A stretch of DNA of 57,239 nucleotides, taken from DATLYB01 sp964502525. GTDB lineage: Bacteria > Bacteroidota > Bacteroidia > Chitinophagales > CAIOSU01. The number at the start of each line of letters is the position of its first letter. The stretch's first letter is position 1. The position numbers and the translations under genes were made by a program. Below, in pieces: positions 45,765 through 55,200 of the stretch. The notes under the pieces are model-generated. The model did no database searches. It had not been told where the DNA came from and worked only from the letters and a program-made list of their open reading frames with translations. The stretch covers positions 1 to 57,239 of the forward strand of contig CAZCXH010000009.1 of the NCBI GenBank assembly GCA_964502525.1. Reading direction: 5' to 3'.

Positions 45765-48059
45765 TCAGCGCTTTACAAATTTCCGGACCCAAACTTTGTC
45801 ATTTGAAGAAACACGAAGGCAATACAATCCGTTCGATAAGCCTGCGAGGTCAATGCGCTCTGCAGGGTTTGAAACCTTTTTCACCAGCCGTCCCTGCAGG
45901 TCAAAAATCTCCATCCGGCAGGCGTTTGGAGGCAGCACGAGGTTAATCGCATTTTCCGCAGGATTGGGATACAGAATAACTTCGCCCCTGGCAGCAGGGT
46001 TTTCAACCGGGCCTGTTCCAACCGGCAATTCTTTGCCGACAACCGGTCTGATCATTGCGGCATATTTATCAAACCCAGTGATATTCGATTTCTTCCATGT
46101 TCCGCTTGAATAATAAAACATGCGCTGTTTTGCGGAAGTGGAAGTATTCAGATCAAGCCCCAGTTGAATATTTTCCGAAAACAACTGCTGCCAGCCGACA
46201 TAAAAAGTTGAGTCGGGAAGGTTAGTGAAATCCAGAAGTATGGGTGAATCCAAATGGTAAGTAACAAACCCATTTCTTTCGGGAAGATACACAAACGGAG
46301 TGGCGGGCCGGGCGTACAGCGTGTCTTCCGTCCTGCCGTCAATGCCGATGTTTTTCCAAACCATCAGCGTAAACTCCAGCAGCGAGAGGTTTTCGTTCAC
46401 CTGGGCGAAGTAGAATTGAATGGCCCTGAGCGTATCCGGACGATTGAACTTGAACTTGTAAGCAAACTTCAGCAACCCCTGCGGCTCCAATCCATAGGCT
46501 CGTTCGGCAGTGCCATCATCATAGGCGAAGTAGTTTTTGAACAGGACCGGGGAGGAAACCGAATTATTCTCAATAGTTAATCCATTAGCTGTGTCATTGA
46601 AAGTGGTTGTGGATATTATATCAAACAGCACGCTATCTGCAATCGGAGGCAGATAGGGAAGGAAACTATCGGAAGTAAATGGCCTCTCTGGAAATCCAGG
46701 GGCTGGTCCGGGGGTAGTAAAAGATCGGGATGCGAATGCGTTGAGATTTAAATTGGCTGTAGGGTTATAATCAAACAATGTGTCAGCTGAATAGACCTCT
46801 ACCGCAGTATACTTTGTCGGGGTATTCTGTGGATTTGGAAGGGAGTAATTATTGCGAAACGAAAGTGCAATTGGCTTCACTTGCTCAGATTGTTCAAATC
46901 CCTCGAAATGATACCAGGGCATGGAAGTATAATTCTTGAGAAATGAACTTGCAGGATTAAGAACAGAAATATCATTTATAAGCGGATTCCCCGTGATATT
47001 ATCATAGTAAGGAGGAAGTTTTCGACCCAAAAACACGTAGTCCAAATGCCAGTGGTCATTATTGCCGGAGATGGAGGCTTTGTTTATGAAGCGAAATTGA
47101 AAACCTTTACCCTCGTAGCTATTCAGCTCGCTAAGGGTATCGAACAAGATGATGTAATAATTAAATTTCAGCGAATCTATGGTTGCATCAAATCCAGCGG
47201 TTCCCCAAATTTGCTTCCACTGTTGAGTTGCAGAGTATTTAAACTCCAATATCAACGAATCTTCCACTTCTGGCCTATTACCCAGCCCCTGTGGTTGGTA
47301 TAAAAAACTGAGAATTACGTTTGAATTCTGCCCCGGCAGATTAATCGGTTGTGAAGTAAGCGTATCAGCATATCCATACACTTCCAGCGTATTATTGTTG
47401 AAGGGCAATCCATACTGGTTAAGTCCGTCAAATGTGGCAACGCCATAGCTCCACTTGTTGACGGGGTAATCGTCATTAAGATACACGTAGTTGTCAAGCC
47501 AGAGAGCGTTAGGATCATGAACGGCATAAAAAATAGAATATTGAATGGTTGAATCCGGAGACAAGAAAACTGTATCTACAGCTCTCCCGGTAGTATCAAA
47601 AATATTATAAGGGGCAAAGCCGATGATGCTATCAGTTTTCCTAAGGAAATCACTGGAATCATTATTAAGGATGAATCTTATCACATTGGCGATGGTAGTA
47701 TCAAGCTGGAATGAGCTGTCGAATTTATAGGTCCATGTAGTATCAGTCATAAAATGGAATTCGCGGATGGTATCTGTCAATGTGATGCTTCGGTAAATGC
47801 GATAGCCAACCGGCAGGCTGTCAAGGGGTTTATCAGATTTCAAATGGTTTTTAGAGAAATCATCAACAAAAGGAAGAGGAAGGGTGTCGGGCGAGAAAAT
47901 AATAGTATCGTTCAAGGATCTTCTGTTCCCTTTACTTTCTTGCGACAGTTTGTACTTGTAATAAAGCTGAGGATTGAAGGGCAGGTCAGAAATTACTTCC
48001 TGCGAAAAACCAACGAACATCAGTGCTATAAGGATAATAGTTAAGACGTATTTCTTCAT
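45765..48059 (-). CDS. T9SS type A sorting-domain protein of unknown function
   Basis: This 764-residue protein has an N-terminal signal peptide (about residues 1-19), a beta-rich body of about 660 residues that I do not recognise, and a C-terminal type A T9SS sorting domain (GEVILYPNPAENAINLVL, MEIFDLQGRLVKK, LSNGLYCLRV, KVWVRKFVKR). It is expected to be secreted through the outer membrane and anchored or released at the surface. Its start overlaps the PASTA gene stop by 4 bp (ATGA), which indicates translational coupling. I believe similar large proteins are frequent beside ddl/PASTA in Bacteroidota, but the role is unknown. Confidence 0.88.
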   Translation of the reverse strand: MKKYVLTIILIALMFVGFSQEVISDLPFNPQLYYKYKLSQESKGNRRSLNDTIIFSPDTLPLPFVDDFSKNHLKSDKPLDSLPVGYRIYRSITLTDTIREFHFMTDTTWTYKFDSSFQLDTTIANVIRFILNNDSSDFLRKTDSIIGFAPYNIFDTTGRAVDTVFLSPDSTIQYSIFYAVHDPNALWLDNYVYLNDDYPVNKWSYGVATFDGLNQYGLPFNNNTLEVYGYADTLTSQPINLPGQNSNVILSFLYQPQGLGNRPEVEDSLILEFKYSATQQWKQIWGTAGFDATIDSLKFNYYIILFDTLSELNSYEGKGFQFRFINKASISGNNDHWHLDYVFLGRKLPPYYDNITGNPLINDISVLNPASSFLKNYTSMPWYHFEGFEQSEQVKPIALSFRNNYSLPNPQNTPTKYTAVEVYSADTLFDYNPTANLNLNAFASRSFTTPGPAPGFPERPFTSDSFLPYLPPIADSVLFDIISTTTFNDTANGLTIENNSVSSPVLFKNYFAYDDGTAERAYGLEPQGLLKFAYKFKFNRPDTLRAIQFYFAQVNENLSLLEFTLMVWKNIGIDGRTEDTLYARPATPFVYLPERNGFVTYHLDSPILLDFTNLPDSTFYVGWQQLFSENIQLGLDLNTSTSAKQRMFYYSSGTWKKSNITGFDKYAAMIRPVVGKELPVGTGPVENPAARGEVILYPNPAENAINLVLPPNACRMEIFDLQGRLVKKVSNPAERIDLAGLSNGLYCLRVSSNDKVWVRKFVKR

Positions 48060-48868
48060 TCGATTTTGGTTGTATCTGAGAATTGCTTCAAAAACTCCGG
48101 CAGTGTTTGCGTAATGTAAATGTCCACCGCCTCGCCAAAATTAATCTGATGGGGATTGAGCGGGTCATAATCAGGCACCTGCTTGTAGATAATGGCTGTG
48201 GATGAATCCTCAATCGTCTTGTCCCATTCTGCATAGCCGATATTGAGCTTCAGCAGGGTGAGCGTCCATTTAGCTTCGCGGAATGTGCGCCCGATGAGGT
48301 TGGGCACGTCCACCTTCGTTTCCCCGATGCCGTCAGCCAATATCAGCTCTATCTTCGATCCTTTCGGGAGTTTCGTTCCCGGCTTGATTTCCTTGTCCTG
48401 GTATAATTGTTTCAGCACAAGGTTTTTCCCCAAGCCCGGGTAGTATTGTATTCCGCCAACCCGCAATCCGTTCTTCTGCAATTTATCCCTTGCAATTTCA
48501 ATCTTCAAGTCAACCAGATCGGGCATGGACACCGGTGGCGGAATTTTTCGGGTAACGGTTAAATAGATTTTTCTTTCCTCCTTCACGCTTTGCCCCGGCT
48601 CAGGATCCTGGTCAAGGATAAGACCTGCCGGTTTGCCCTGCAAAAAAGCGCTGTCAATAATCGCATAATTCAGACGCTGTGCCGTCAACCTCTCGCCAAT
48701 GGAGTCAACGTTTTGTCCAACCAGCTTGGGAACCAAAATAGACTGACCGTGATGCGTATAGCCCTTTAGTGAATACATGGTGAATTGAATGACTCCAAAA
48801 AACAACAATCCGGCAACCGCAAGACTAATCCAGAAATGCCGTGTGAGGAGGAAGTTAATGAAGCCCAA
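48056..48868 (-). CDS. PASTA-domain membrane protein
   Basis: The protein has one N-terminal membrane helix (HFWISLAVAGLLFFGVIQF) and three PASTA repeats (starting ILVPKLVGQNVDSIGERL, SMPDLVDLKIEIARDKL and KVDVPNLIGRTFREAKW). PASTA domains bind uncrosslinked peptidoglycan stem peptides; here they occur without a kinase or penicillin-binding domain. The start is uncertain. An ATG at 48931 would give 291 residues but overlaps the ddl end by 77 bp. The TTG at 48868 gives a more usual N-terminus and a 14-bp overlap, and is used here. The position after ddl suggests a role in cell-wall synthesis. Confidence 0.88.
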   Translation of the reverse strand: MGFINFLLTRHFWISLAVAGLLFFGVIQFTMYSLKGYTHHGQSILVPKLVGQNVDSIGERLTAQRLNYAIIDSAFLQGKPAGLILDQDPEPGQSVKEERKIYLTVTRKIPPPVSMPDLVDLKIEIARDKLQKNGLRVGGIQYYPGLGKNLVLKQLYQDKEIKPGTKLPKGSKIELILADGIGETKVDVPNLIGRTFREAKWTLTLLKLNIGYAEWDKTIEDSSTAIIYKQVPDYDPLNPHQINFGEAVDIYITQTLPEFLKQFSDTTKIE

Positions 48869-51545
48869 CGCGGTTTTTTTTGAAGCTAAATTCCAAAATT
48901 TTGTCAATAAACTCGAAAGGCTTGTAGCCATTGATGGCTGCCTGGTGGAAGATGCATGTGGCAGGCGTCATGCCCGGTAACGAGTTGATTTCAATGATTA
49001 TTATCTCCACTTCCATCGCTTGCGAAACTCTGACAAACGCATCTATGCGGCAGTAGCCTTCCACATTCAGGATGCGCGCGGCACGTTCCAAATCGCTTTT
49101 CACTCTCGCGGAGATAATATCATACTCCTTGCGGTTAACACCGAATCGCGCAGGGGTGATATTCTGCCCTTCCCCCGCCAGGAACTTCTCTTCAAGCGAA
49201 AGGACTTCGCCACCCGCAAGCGTTTCAGAAGGCTCGAACATCTCGTAAACAATATTGTCATTGTCATCGAGGCGAGTGAGCATGCCCCCGGTCACTTCCA
49301 GAAAATATTTGGCGCCATGACGGTCAATGAAATCCTCAACAAGCACCGTGCGCATCTTCGGGAACTCCTCTTTCTGCTTCAGTTGCAGCGCAGCGGCAAG
49401 AAACGGATCCATCTCTTCGCGCTCGCGGAAAGCCATCTGCAGATAGTTCATCAGGCTTTCCTTATTAGCGATTTTCTTAACGGCAGAACTGCATCCCTCA
49501 TCCACCGGCTTTGCGATGACGGGGAAGGAATGTTTTTCCGAAATCCCATTGACGGTTTGCTGCGGATTCGATTTGAACTCATCCCGCTGAATCAAAGTCT
49601 GCTCCGCCACCTTCAATCCGTTCTTCTTCAGCAGTTGATTGGTTTCATATTTATTGATCGTGATGCTTGATGAGTAAGGACCGGAACCGTTGTAAGGAAG
49701 ATTTACTTCATCCAGCTTTTCCTGCACCGCCCCATCTTCGCCCGGCCTGCCGTGAAGCGCAATGAAAACTCCATCCACCTCTTCAGCAAGTTGTTCGTAG
49801 CTTGTTTCTTCCGGCTCAAACAACGGCTCTTTTGAAACATACTTTTCGGTGATCCCGCTCCCCGATTGCTTCACCCTTTCAACAACGGGATGTTTCTTGA
49901 ATGACATTACCTTTTCCTTGATATCATCCGCATTATCCTTCAGGAGGATATTGATTGGAATCTTGTAAAGCTTATGCTGCTCCAGCGAGCCCGTAAGAAA
50001 AACCGGCACCGGCTCATATTTTTCCGATGATGCCAGCTTTTCATATATGTTTCTTCCGCTTTCTACGGAGATATGGCGTTCGGTGGAAACCCCTCCAAGT
50101 ATCACGGCAATCTTCTTTTTGATGGTGGAGGCGGAGCGCATCAAAATCAATTCGCTGTCAAGTTGCTCGTAAAGCTTTTTGGAGCGCAAACGGATTCCAC
50201 CGGCAGAGGCGATGGAATCCATTCTTTCAGCAAGCGATGTATGGATGATATAGGTCAGGAACTGTGATGGGTTCAAGCCGATCTCAGCCGCCTGGTGGAA
50301 GAAGAACGATGACGGGAGCATACCGGAAGTGGTGTTGGGATCATTGAGGTAGATAGTGTTGTTGGCTTTGATAAAGCCGTCAATGCGCGCGTAAACGTTG
50401 AATCCAAAGAATGAATACAGGTCTTCGCAAGCCTTGCGGATGGCTTCAATCTTTTCTTCCGGCAGGTTGATGGGCGTTACTTTGCGCGAAAGCCCGGCAA
50501 GATATTTCGATCGGTAATCGTAAACCTCTCCGCCCTTAACGATTTCCGTTGGCGGCAGGGCAAGCGGCTTTCCATCGGAATTGCGCACTACAATGCATGA
50601 AAACTCTTTTCCATCAATAAATTCTTCAACCACCACTTCTGTTTCGGAATCGGTGGCTTCGATGGCAAGAATATCATTCCCTGTTAAATAATTTTCAATG
50701 AACGAAAGCAACTCTTCGGGGTGATGAATCATTTTGCCGTTGATGATTACCGGCAATCCCAACCCTTCGCGGATGTCCGTGAGCGAGCGGATGCATGCTA
50801 TTTTCTGCGACTGGCTGAAACCGGTCCACTCCTGGCGTGAAATCCTGCGGAGAAAGAATCCCTTGTCCACAGCATTGTTGAACTCGTGTTCATTGTTTCT
50901 GTCAACTATTGCAACTCCGATGGAAGAACCCTGATTTGCAGGACGGATAACGATTTTATCTGTTGCAAAACCTGTCAGGTTTTTAAAAACCTGACAGGTT
51001 TTAGAAAGCCACTCTCTTCTATTCGCCACTGCAAACTTTGGCGTGGGAAATCCCGCTCTTGAAAGGATGCGCTTTTGAAAAGCCTTGTTCATCCCGATTG
51101 CTGACGGAAGGATGCCGGAACCCGAATAAGGGATATCCAATCCTTCAAGGATACCCTGAACCACGCCATCTTCACCAAAGCTGCCATGCAGCGTCAGAAA
51201 AGCAAAATCAATGATGCCCGGCAGTTCGTGCGGCTCAATGCGCCTGCCAACGCTGCTTATCAGTTGATTCAGCGCTTTCTCATCGAGATTGGGGAGGCTC
51301 TCGATATAAACCTGAAAATTGTTCGGGCTGGGTGGAAGAAAACCGACAGGCGGGTAGAAATCGCGTATTGTTCCCTTGTAAACATATTGCCAGTCAAGCA
51401 GGATAAGGTTCCTGAGGCTGTCAACGAAAATCAAAACCGGTTCAAAAAGGCTCTTATTGAGATTATCATAAACCGTCCTGCCACCCGCGAAGGAAATCTC
51501 GCGCTCGCGCGAAGGACCGCCAAAGAGGATTCCTGCTTTTATCAT
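48855..51545 (-). CDS. ddl: Tandem (double) D-alanine--D-alanine ligase-like protein
   Basis: The 896 residues contain two ATP-grasp Ddl modules in one chain (about 1-455 and 458-896), each about the length of a whole Ddl. Both carry an N-terminal GG.S.ER.IS motif and HG..GEDG.VQ. In module 1 the ATP-binding KP motif is replaced by RPANQGSSIG (R201), and the metal-ligand motif E-x-N-T is NDPNT (D402, N404). Module 2 keeps K679 (AKPVDEG) and EINSLPGM (E852, N854). Module 2 therefore looks like the more canonical catalytic unit. The reaction makes D-Ala-D-Ala for peptidoglycan. A 36-bp palindrome occupies codons 182-193. The gene leads a minus-strand operon with the PASTA gene. Confidence 0.9.
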   Translation of the reverse strand: MIKAGILFGGPSREREISFAGGRTVYDNLNKSLFEPVLIFVDSLRNLILLDWQYVYKGTIRDFYPPVGFLPPSPNNFQVYIESLPNLDEKALNQLISSVGRRIEPHELPGIIDFAFLTLHGSFGEDGVVQGILEGLDIPYSGSGILPSAIGMNKAFQKRILSRAGFPTPKFAVANRREWLSKTCQVFKNLTGFATDKIVIRPANQGSSIGVAIVDRNNEHEFNNAVDKGFFLRRISRQEWTGFSQSQKIACIRSLTDIREGLGLPVIINGKMIHHPEELLSFIENYLTGNDILAIEATDSETEVVVEEFIDGKEFSCIVVRNSDGKPLALPPTEIVKGGEVYDYRSKYLAGLSRKVTPINLPEEKIEAIRKACEDLYSFFGFNVYARIDGFIKANNTIYLNDPNTTSGMLPSSFFFHQAAEIGLNPSQFLTYIIHTSLAERMDSIASAGGIRLRSKKLYEQLDSELILMRSASTIKKKIAVILGGVSTERHISVESGRNIYEKLASSEKYEPVPVFLTGSLEQHKLYKIPINILLKDNADDIKEKVMSFKKHPVVERVKQSGSGITEKYVSKEPLFEPEETSYEQLAEEVDGVFIALHGRPGEDGAVQEKLDEVNLPYNGSGPYSSSITINKYETNQLLKKNGLKVAEQTLIQRDEFKSNPQQTVNGISEKHSFPVIAKPVDEGCSSAVKKIANKESLMNYLQMAFREREEMDPFLAAALQLKQKEEFPKMRTVLVEDFIDRHGAKYFLEVTGGMLTRLDDNDNIVYEMFEPSETLAGGEVLSLEEKFLAGEGQNITPARFGVNRKEYDIISARVKSDLERAARILNVEGYCRIDAFVRVSQAMEVEIIIIEINSLPGMTPATCIFHQAAINGYKPFEFIDKILEFSFKKNRVGLH
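50967..51002. repeat. Perfect 36-bp palindrome inside the ddl coding sequence
   Basis: AAAACCTGTCAGGTTTTT is followed directly by its exact reverse complement, with no loop. It fills exactly codons 182-193 of ddl (residues KTCQVFKNLTGF), just before the ATP-binding loop of module 1. The core ACCTGTCAGGT/ACCTGACAGGT is shared with the palindrome at 51558-51590. Confidence 0.9.
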
Positions 51546-51557
51546 AAAGAATCATTT

Positions 51558-51590
51558 AGACCTGACAGGTCTTGAAGACCTGTCAGGTCT
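51558..51590. repeat. 33-bp palindrome immediately upstream of ddl
   Basis: AGACCTGACAGGTCTT and its exact reverse complement flank a single G. The element ends 12 bp before the ddl ATG (51545) on the minus strand, so if transcribed it would form a strong hairpin next to the start codon. It belongs to the same ACCTGACAGGT-core family as the copy within ddl. It could act as a REP-type repeat, an operator or an mRNA structure; no T-run marks it as a terminator. Confidence 0.75.
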
Positions 51591-51644
51591 CTTATCCGGT
51601 AAAATTAAGGCTCTATTAACGCTGAACGAGGCAGGATAATTCTT

Positions 51645-51959
51645 TTACTTAACAACCTCTAAAGCGCCTTGACTAAAATTATGTGCATAGACAGCGGCTG
51701 TATCATCTTCCTCCATTGCATCCTGCAAGTAGAAAACCGCTTCACCGAATTTTATCATGCATACAGCCGAAAACTCGACCTGAGCATCGCAATAGCCGAA
51801 TACATAACATTCTTCATTATTTGCCGTTGCGGTATTCAGCACTTCCCGAAAGGCTTTCCTGGCTCCTTTGCCTATCTCTCTCCACTTTTGCCGTTCAACG
51901 ATGCCGTTGATCATTTTGAAAACCGAAACCTTGGTGTTTTTCCTGGTATTAGAATCCAT
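51645..51959 (-). CDS. Small conserved-looking hypothetical protein
   Basis: I do not recognise this 104-residue soluble protein. The N-terminus is basic (MDSNTRKNTKVSVFK) and the middle is helical (RQKWREIGKGARKAFREVL). The second half alternates beta strands (ECYVFGYCDAQVEFSAVCMI) before an acidic DAMEEDDTAA stretch. It has no signal peptide or membrane segment. It lies 55 bp upstream of the palindrome that precedes ddl, on the same strand, and could share its transcript. The balanced composition and clean start support a real gene. Confidence 0.65.
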   Translation of the reverse strand: MDSNTRKNTKVSVFKMINGIVERQKWREIGKGARKAFREVLNTATANNEECYVFGYCDAQVEFSAVCMIKFGEAVFYLQDAMEEDDTAAVYAHNFSQGALEVVK

Positions 51960-52048
51960 ATTTTTCTTTTTTACTGAGGTTAAACGAATGTTTTTGAAAT
52001 TGATTGTCTATTTCCAAAAATTCAGACGCCTTGATATGTGAGGCTGGA

Positions 52049-52069
52049 AACCGGCAACCGGCAACCGGA
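52049..52069. repeat. Three tandem heptamers (AACCGGC)
   Basis: AACCGGC is repeated two full times, followed by AACCGGA, in the 271-bp intergenic stretch upstream of the histidine kinases (51960-52230). The unit length of 7 matches the heptamer array at 57023-57078. I see no gene in this stretch; a promoter box is given separately. Confidence 0.6.
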
Positions 52070-52205
52070 TTTGGCATCGCTTAAATTTGAATGTCAAAGA
52101 AACGGGCCACCCAGCCAGGTTTTACAGAATTTAGAGGCGAGGCGAGGTTATAATAAAATTGATATTTGCATATCCGATACTTTAAGGATAAACTCCACCA
52201 ACGTA

Positions 52206-52213
52206 TAACTTTG
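52206..52213 (+). promoter_or_regulatory. Possible -7 box for the histidine kinase operon
   Basis: TAACTTTG is a perfect match to TAnnTTTG, 17 bp before the TTG start at 52231. A weak -33 candidate (TTTA at 52181) is 21 bp upstream, slightly too far. The same octamer is the -7 box proposed for the acyl-CoA dehydrogenase gene. Confidence 0.4.
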
Positions 52214-52230
52214 GGGCATAAGGGATAGCA

Positions 52231-55200
52231 TTGAATACTTACATCAGGCAATCATTCTTTTTTTTAGCCCTCGCATTTTCGTTTTATGGCGTTTCTTTTT
52301 TCTCTGAAAAAATCAATGCGCCTCCGCCTGATCAGTACCTTGCGCAAAAGGTTGAGAAGGCCATCGGCAAAATTGCCGATGATTATGAAAAACTGCTTGC
52401 CGATGAACGCGCTATTGGCGACATACTGAAAAAAGGGGTTGCGTCTGCCTACCTGGATGAATTGCTGGCCAAGCCATACGCGCTTTTGATTTACAAAGGG
52501 AGCGAGCTTGTTTTTTGGAATGACAACAAGGCAATTCCCCCGGGTTATCTCATTACATCCATGAAGGAGGGAAGCAACTCCATCCGCTTGCAAAACGGCA
52601 TTTATGAAATTTCAAAGACGAAAAGAATATTTGAAAATCAGGACTACAGCATCATCAGGCTTATACCGATAAAAGGGGATTTCAGCGTGCAGAATAATTA
52701 TCTTAAAAACGCTTTTAATCCCGCTTTTAATCTTCCCGGCTATGTTGGGCTAACCATGAATGAAGATGAAGGCGGCTCTCCGGTTAGAAATAAGGATGAC
52801 AAAATTCTTTTTTTTATTAAATCAAACGTTCACAAGGCGGTTTCCCGAACCGACCATTTAAGAGTTGTTTCCCAATTGCTGGCTTTCGGGATGATACTCC
52901 TGTCTTTTTTCTTTTTGGTAAAATATTTTGCAAGGCAGAATGCCTGGGTTGCATTTGCGGCTATGGCCAGCGTGTTTGTTTTTGCAAGATGGCTCACTTT
53001 AAGATATAACATCTTCCCGGGGATTTACATTTATGATCTTTTTAATCCTCAGCTTTATGCTTCGTCATTTATCAATAAATCGCTGGGAGACCTGTCCATT
53101 AATCTGCTCCTGCTGTTGTGGCTGGTGGTATTTTTCTACCGCAATGTGCCGTTGGATTTATCATCAGGCGCTGTTAAAGACAGCGGCTGGTTCTCGCTGA
53201 GGATTAAGCAGACATGCGCGGTTGGAATCCTGCTGCTTGTATTCCTTTCTTCAAGATCAATGTCTGCGCTGTTCAGGAGTCTGCTGCTTGATTCGAAAAT
53301 ACCATTTAACCTGAACGATTTTCTCAGTCTTAACGGCTATAGTTTTATCGGACTGGGATGCATTACCATAGCCCTTGCATGTTATGCATTAATTGCCGCA
53401 AAGTTTCTCAGGCTCATTTCATCATGGCGGCTGAATGAGAAAGAAATGATTTATTGCACCGGCATATCGTTTATAGCCTATCTCATTTATATGATGCTCA
53501 GCGGCTGCCCGATGCTTGAATACCTTGCGGCAGCATCGGTGCTGTTTCTGATATGGATTCTGCAGCGGATGATGATAAGGCAGTTGTCGCTGGCAGCGAT
53601 TTCCAATATGATATCCGTGATTGCCGCCATGTCAGTTTTCACTTCTATTTATCTTTATCACTATAATGAAATCCGCGACCTGGATAGCAGAAAATCATTG
53701 GCGCGCAAACTGTCCATCGAGCGCGACCTGATCACCGAGTACCTGTTTCTTGATGTGCAGCAAAAAATACTTGACGATCTTTTTATTCGCAACTATTTCA
53801 GGAAACCGTTTATCTCTACTCAGGAAATTGTTGACCGGATCAAAACAAAATACTTTGGCGGTTTTTTTCGAAAGTATGACGTCAATGTTTACACTGTAAG
53901 TACCGAAGGCAAGTTGCTGCGATCCAACCGTGAAGAATATCTCGAGCTGCTCGACCAGGATCTGCTTTCAAGAGCGCAGCAAACATTAAGCGACTATTTA
54001 TTCTATATTCCAAAAGCATCGGGCAGTTTCGCTTATATCAGCAACCTGCCGGTTATTGACCGGGGCAAACTGCTTGGCTCTGTCGTCCTTGAGCTGACCT
54101 CCAAAACCTATTCGCACACCAATCTTTACCCGGAGCTGCTGCTGGAGGAAAAAGTGAAGCCTCCCGAAGCATTGGAACGGTACAGCTATGCCCTTTATTC
54201 GCTTGGTTTCCTGATAAAGAAAAGCGGCACCTATCCTTACACGTACCATTTCAACTTTCACGATGCGCCAGGCAAACAGGATGATTATTACGAGGTTAAC
54301 GAAAAAAATTTGGTGCACCTGATTTACAATGACAGCGAAGGGAAAAAAGTGGTGGTGACAAGCGATGAAAGAAACTATTTTCAGCCTGTTTCTCTGTTTT
54401 CCTACCTCTTCTGTATTTATTTGCTTTTTGGGTTATCGCTGGTGTTGCTGAAATATGCTGTTGCGGCTTTGCTCAACCGGGACAGGTTCACGCGTCCGTT
54501 CAGCATGTCTTTCAGGGACAAGATTCAATTTTCCATGATCTTCATTATTATTTTCTCCTTTTTTATCATCGGTTATGTCACCATTGCCCATTTCACGTCT
54601 GAATTTGAATCATCGCATAATGAACTGCTCATTAAAAAATCGAATGACATACGGACGGCAATCGAATACATCCTAAAGGAGGATTCGACATTTCTTTATT
54701 CATCCGGTGCGAATTCAGGGCAAACCGATAACCCGCTCAATCTTACCTCTCTTTCCGACATTCACGGAATGGATATCAATATTTACAATCCTGGCGGCAA
54801 GGTTGCCGGCACTTCGCAGCCGGAAATTTTCGACAAGGGACTGCTATCGGAAATGATGAACCCCAATGCATACAGGAATATCGCGCTGGCTGAAAAATCT
54901 CAGTTCATTCAAAATGAAAACATAGGCAATCTTCGCTATATCTCGATCTATACACCGATCAGAAACAACCAGGGGCAACTGCTTGCCTATCTCAACCTGC
55001 CGTATTTCGCCAAGGAACGCGAGTTGAACAACGAGATTTCACTGCTGCTGGTGGCGCTGGTGAATGTATATGTGCTGCTTCTGGTGATAGCAGGATTGCT
55101 CGCATATTTTCTTGCAGACTCATTAACCCGTTCTCTCGGGGCGATCAGCGAAAAGCTGAAGCTGGTGAAATTGGGCAAGCGGAATGAGCCTATCGAATGG

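Noticed and set aside
48869..48931. The PASTA gene starting at the ATG at 48931
   Set aside because: It would overlap ddl by 77 bp and add residues that mirror the ddl frame. The TTG at 48868 gives a more typical N-terminus, though this is not proven.
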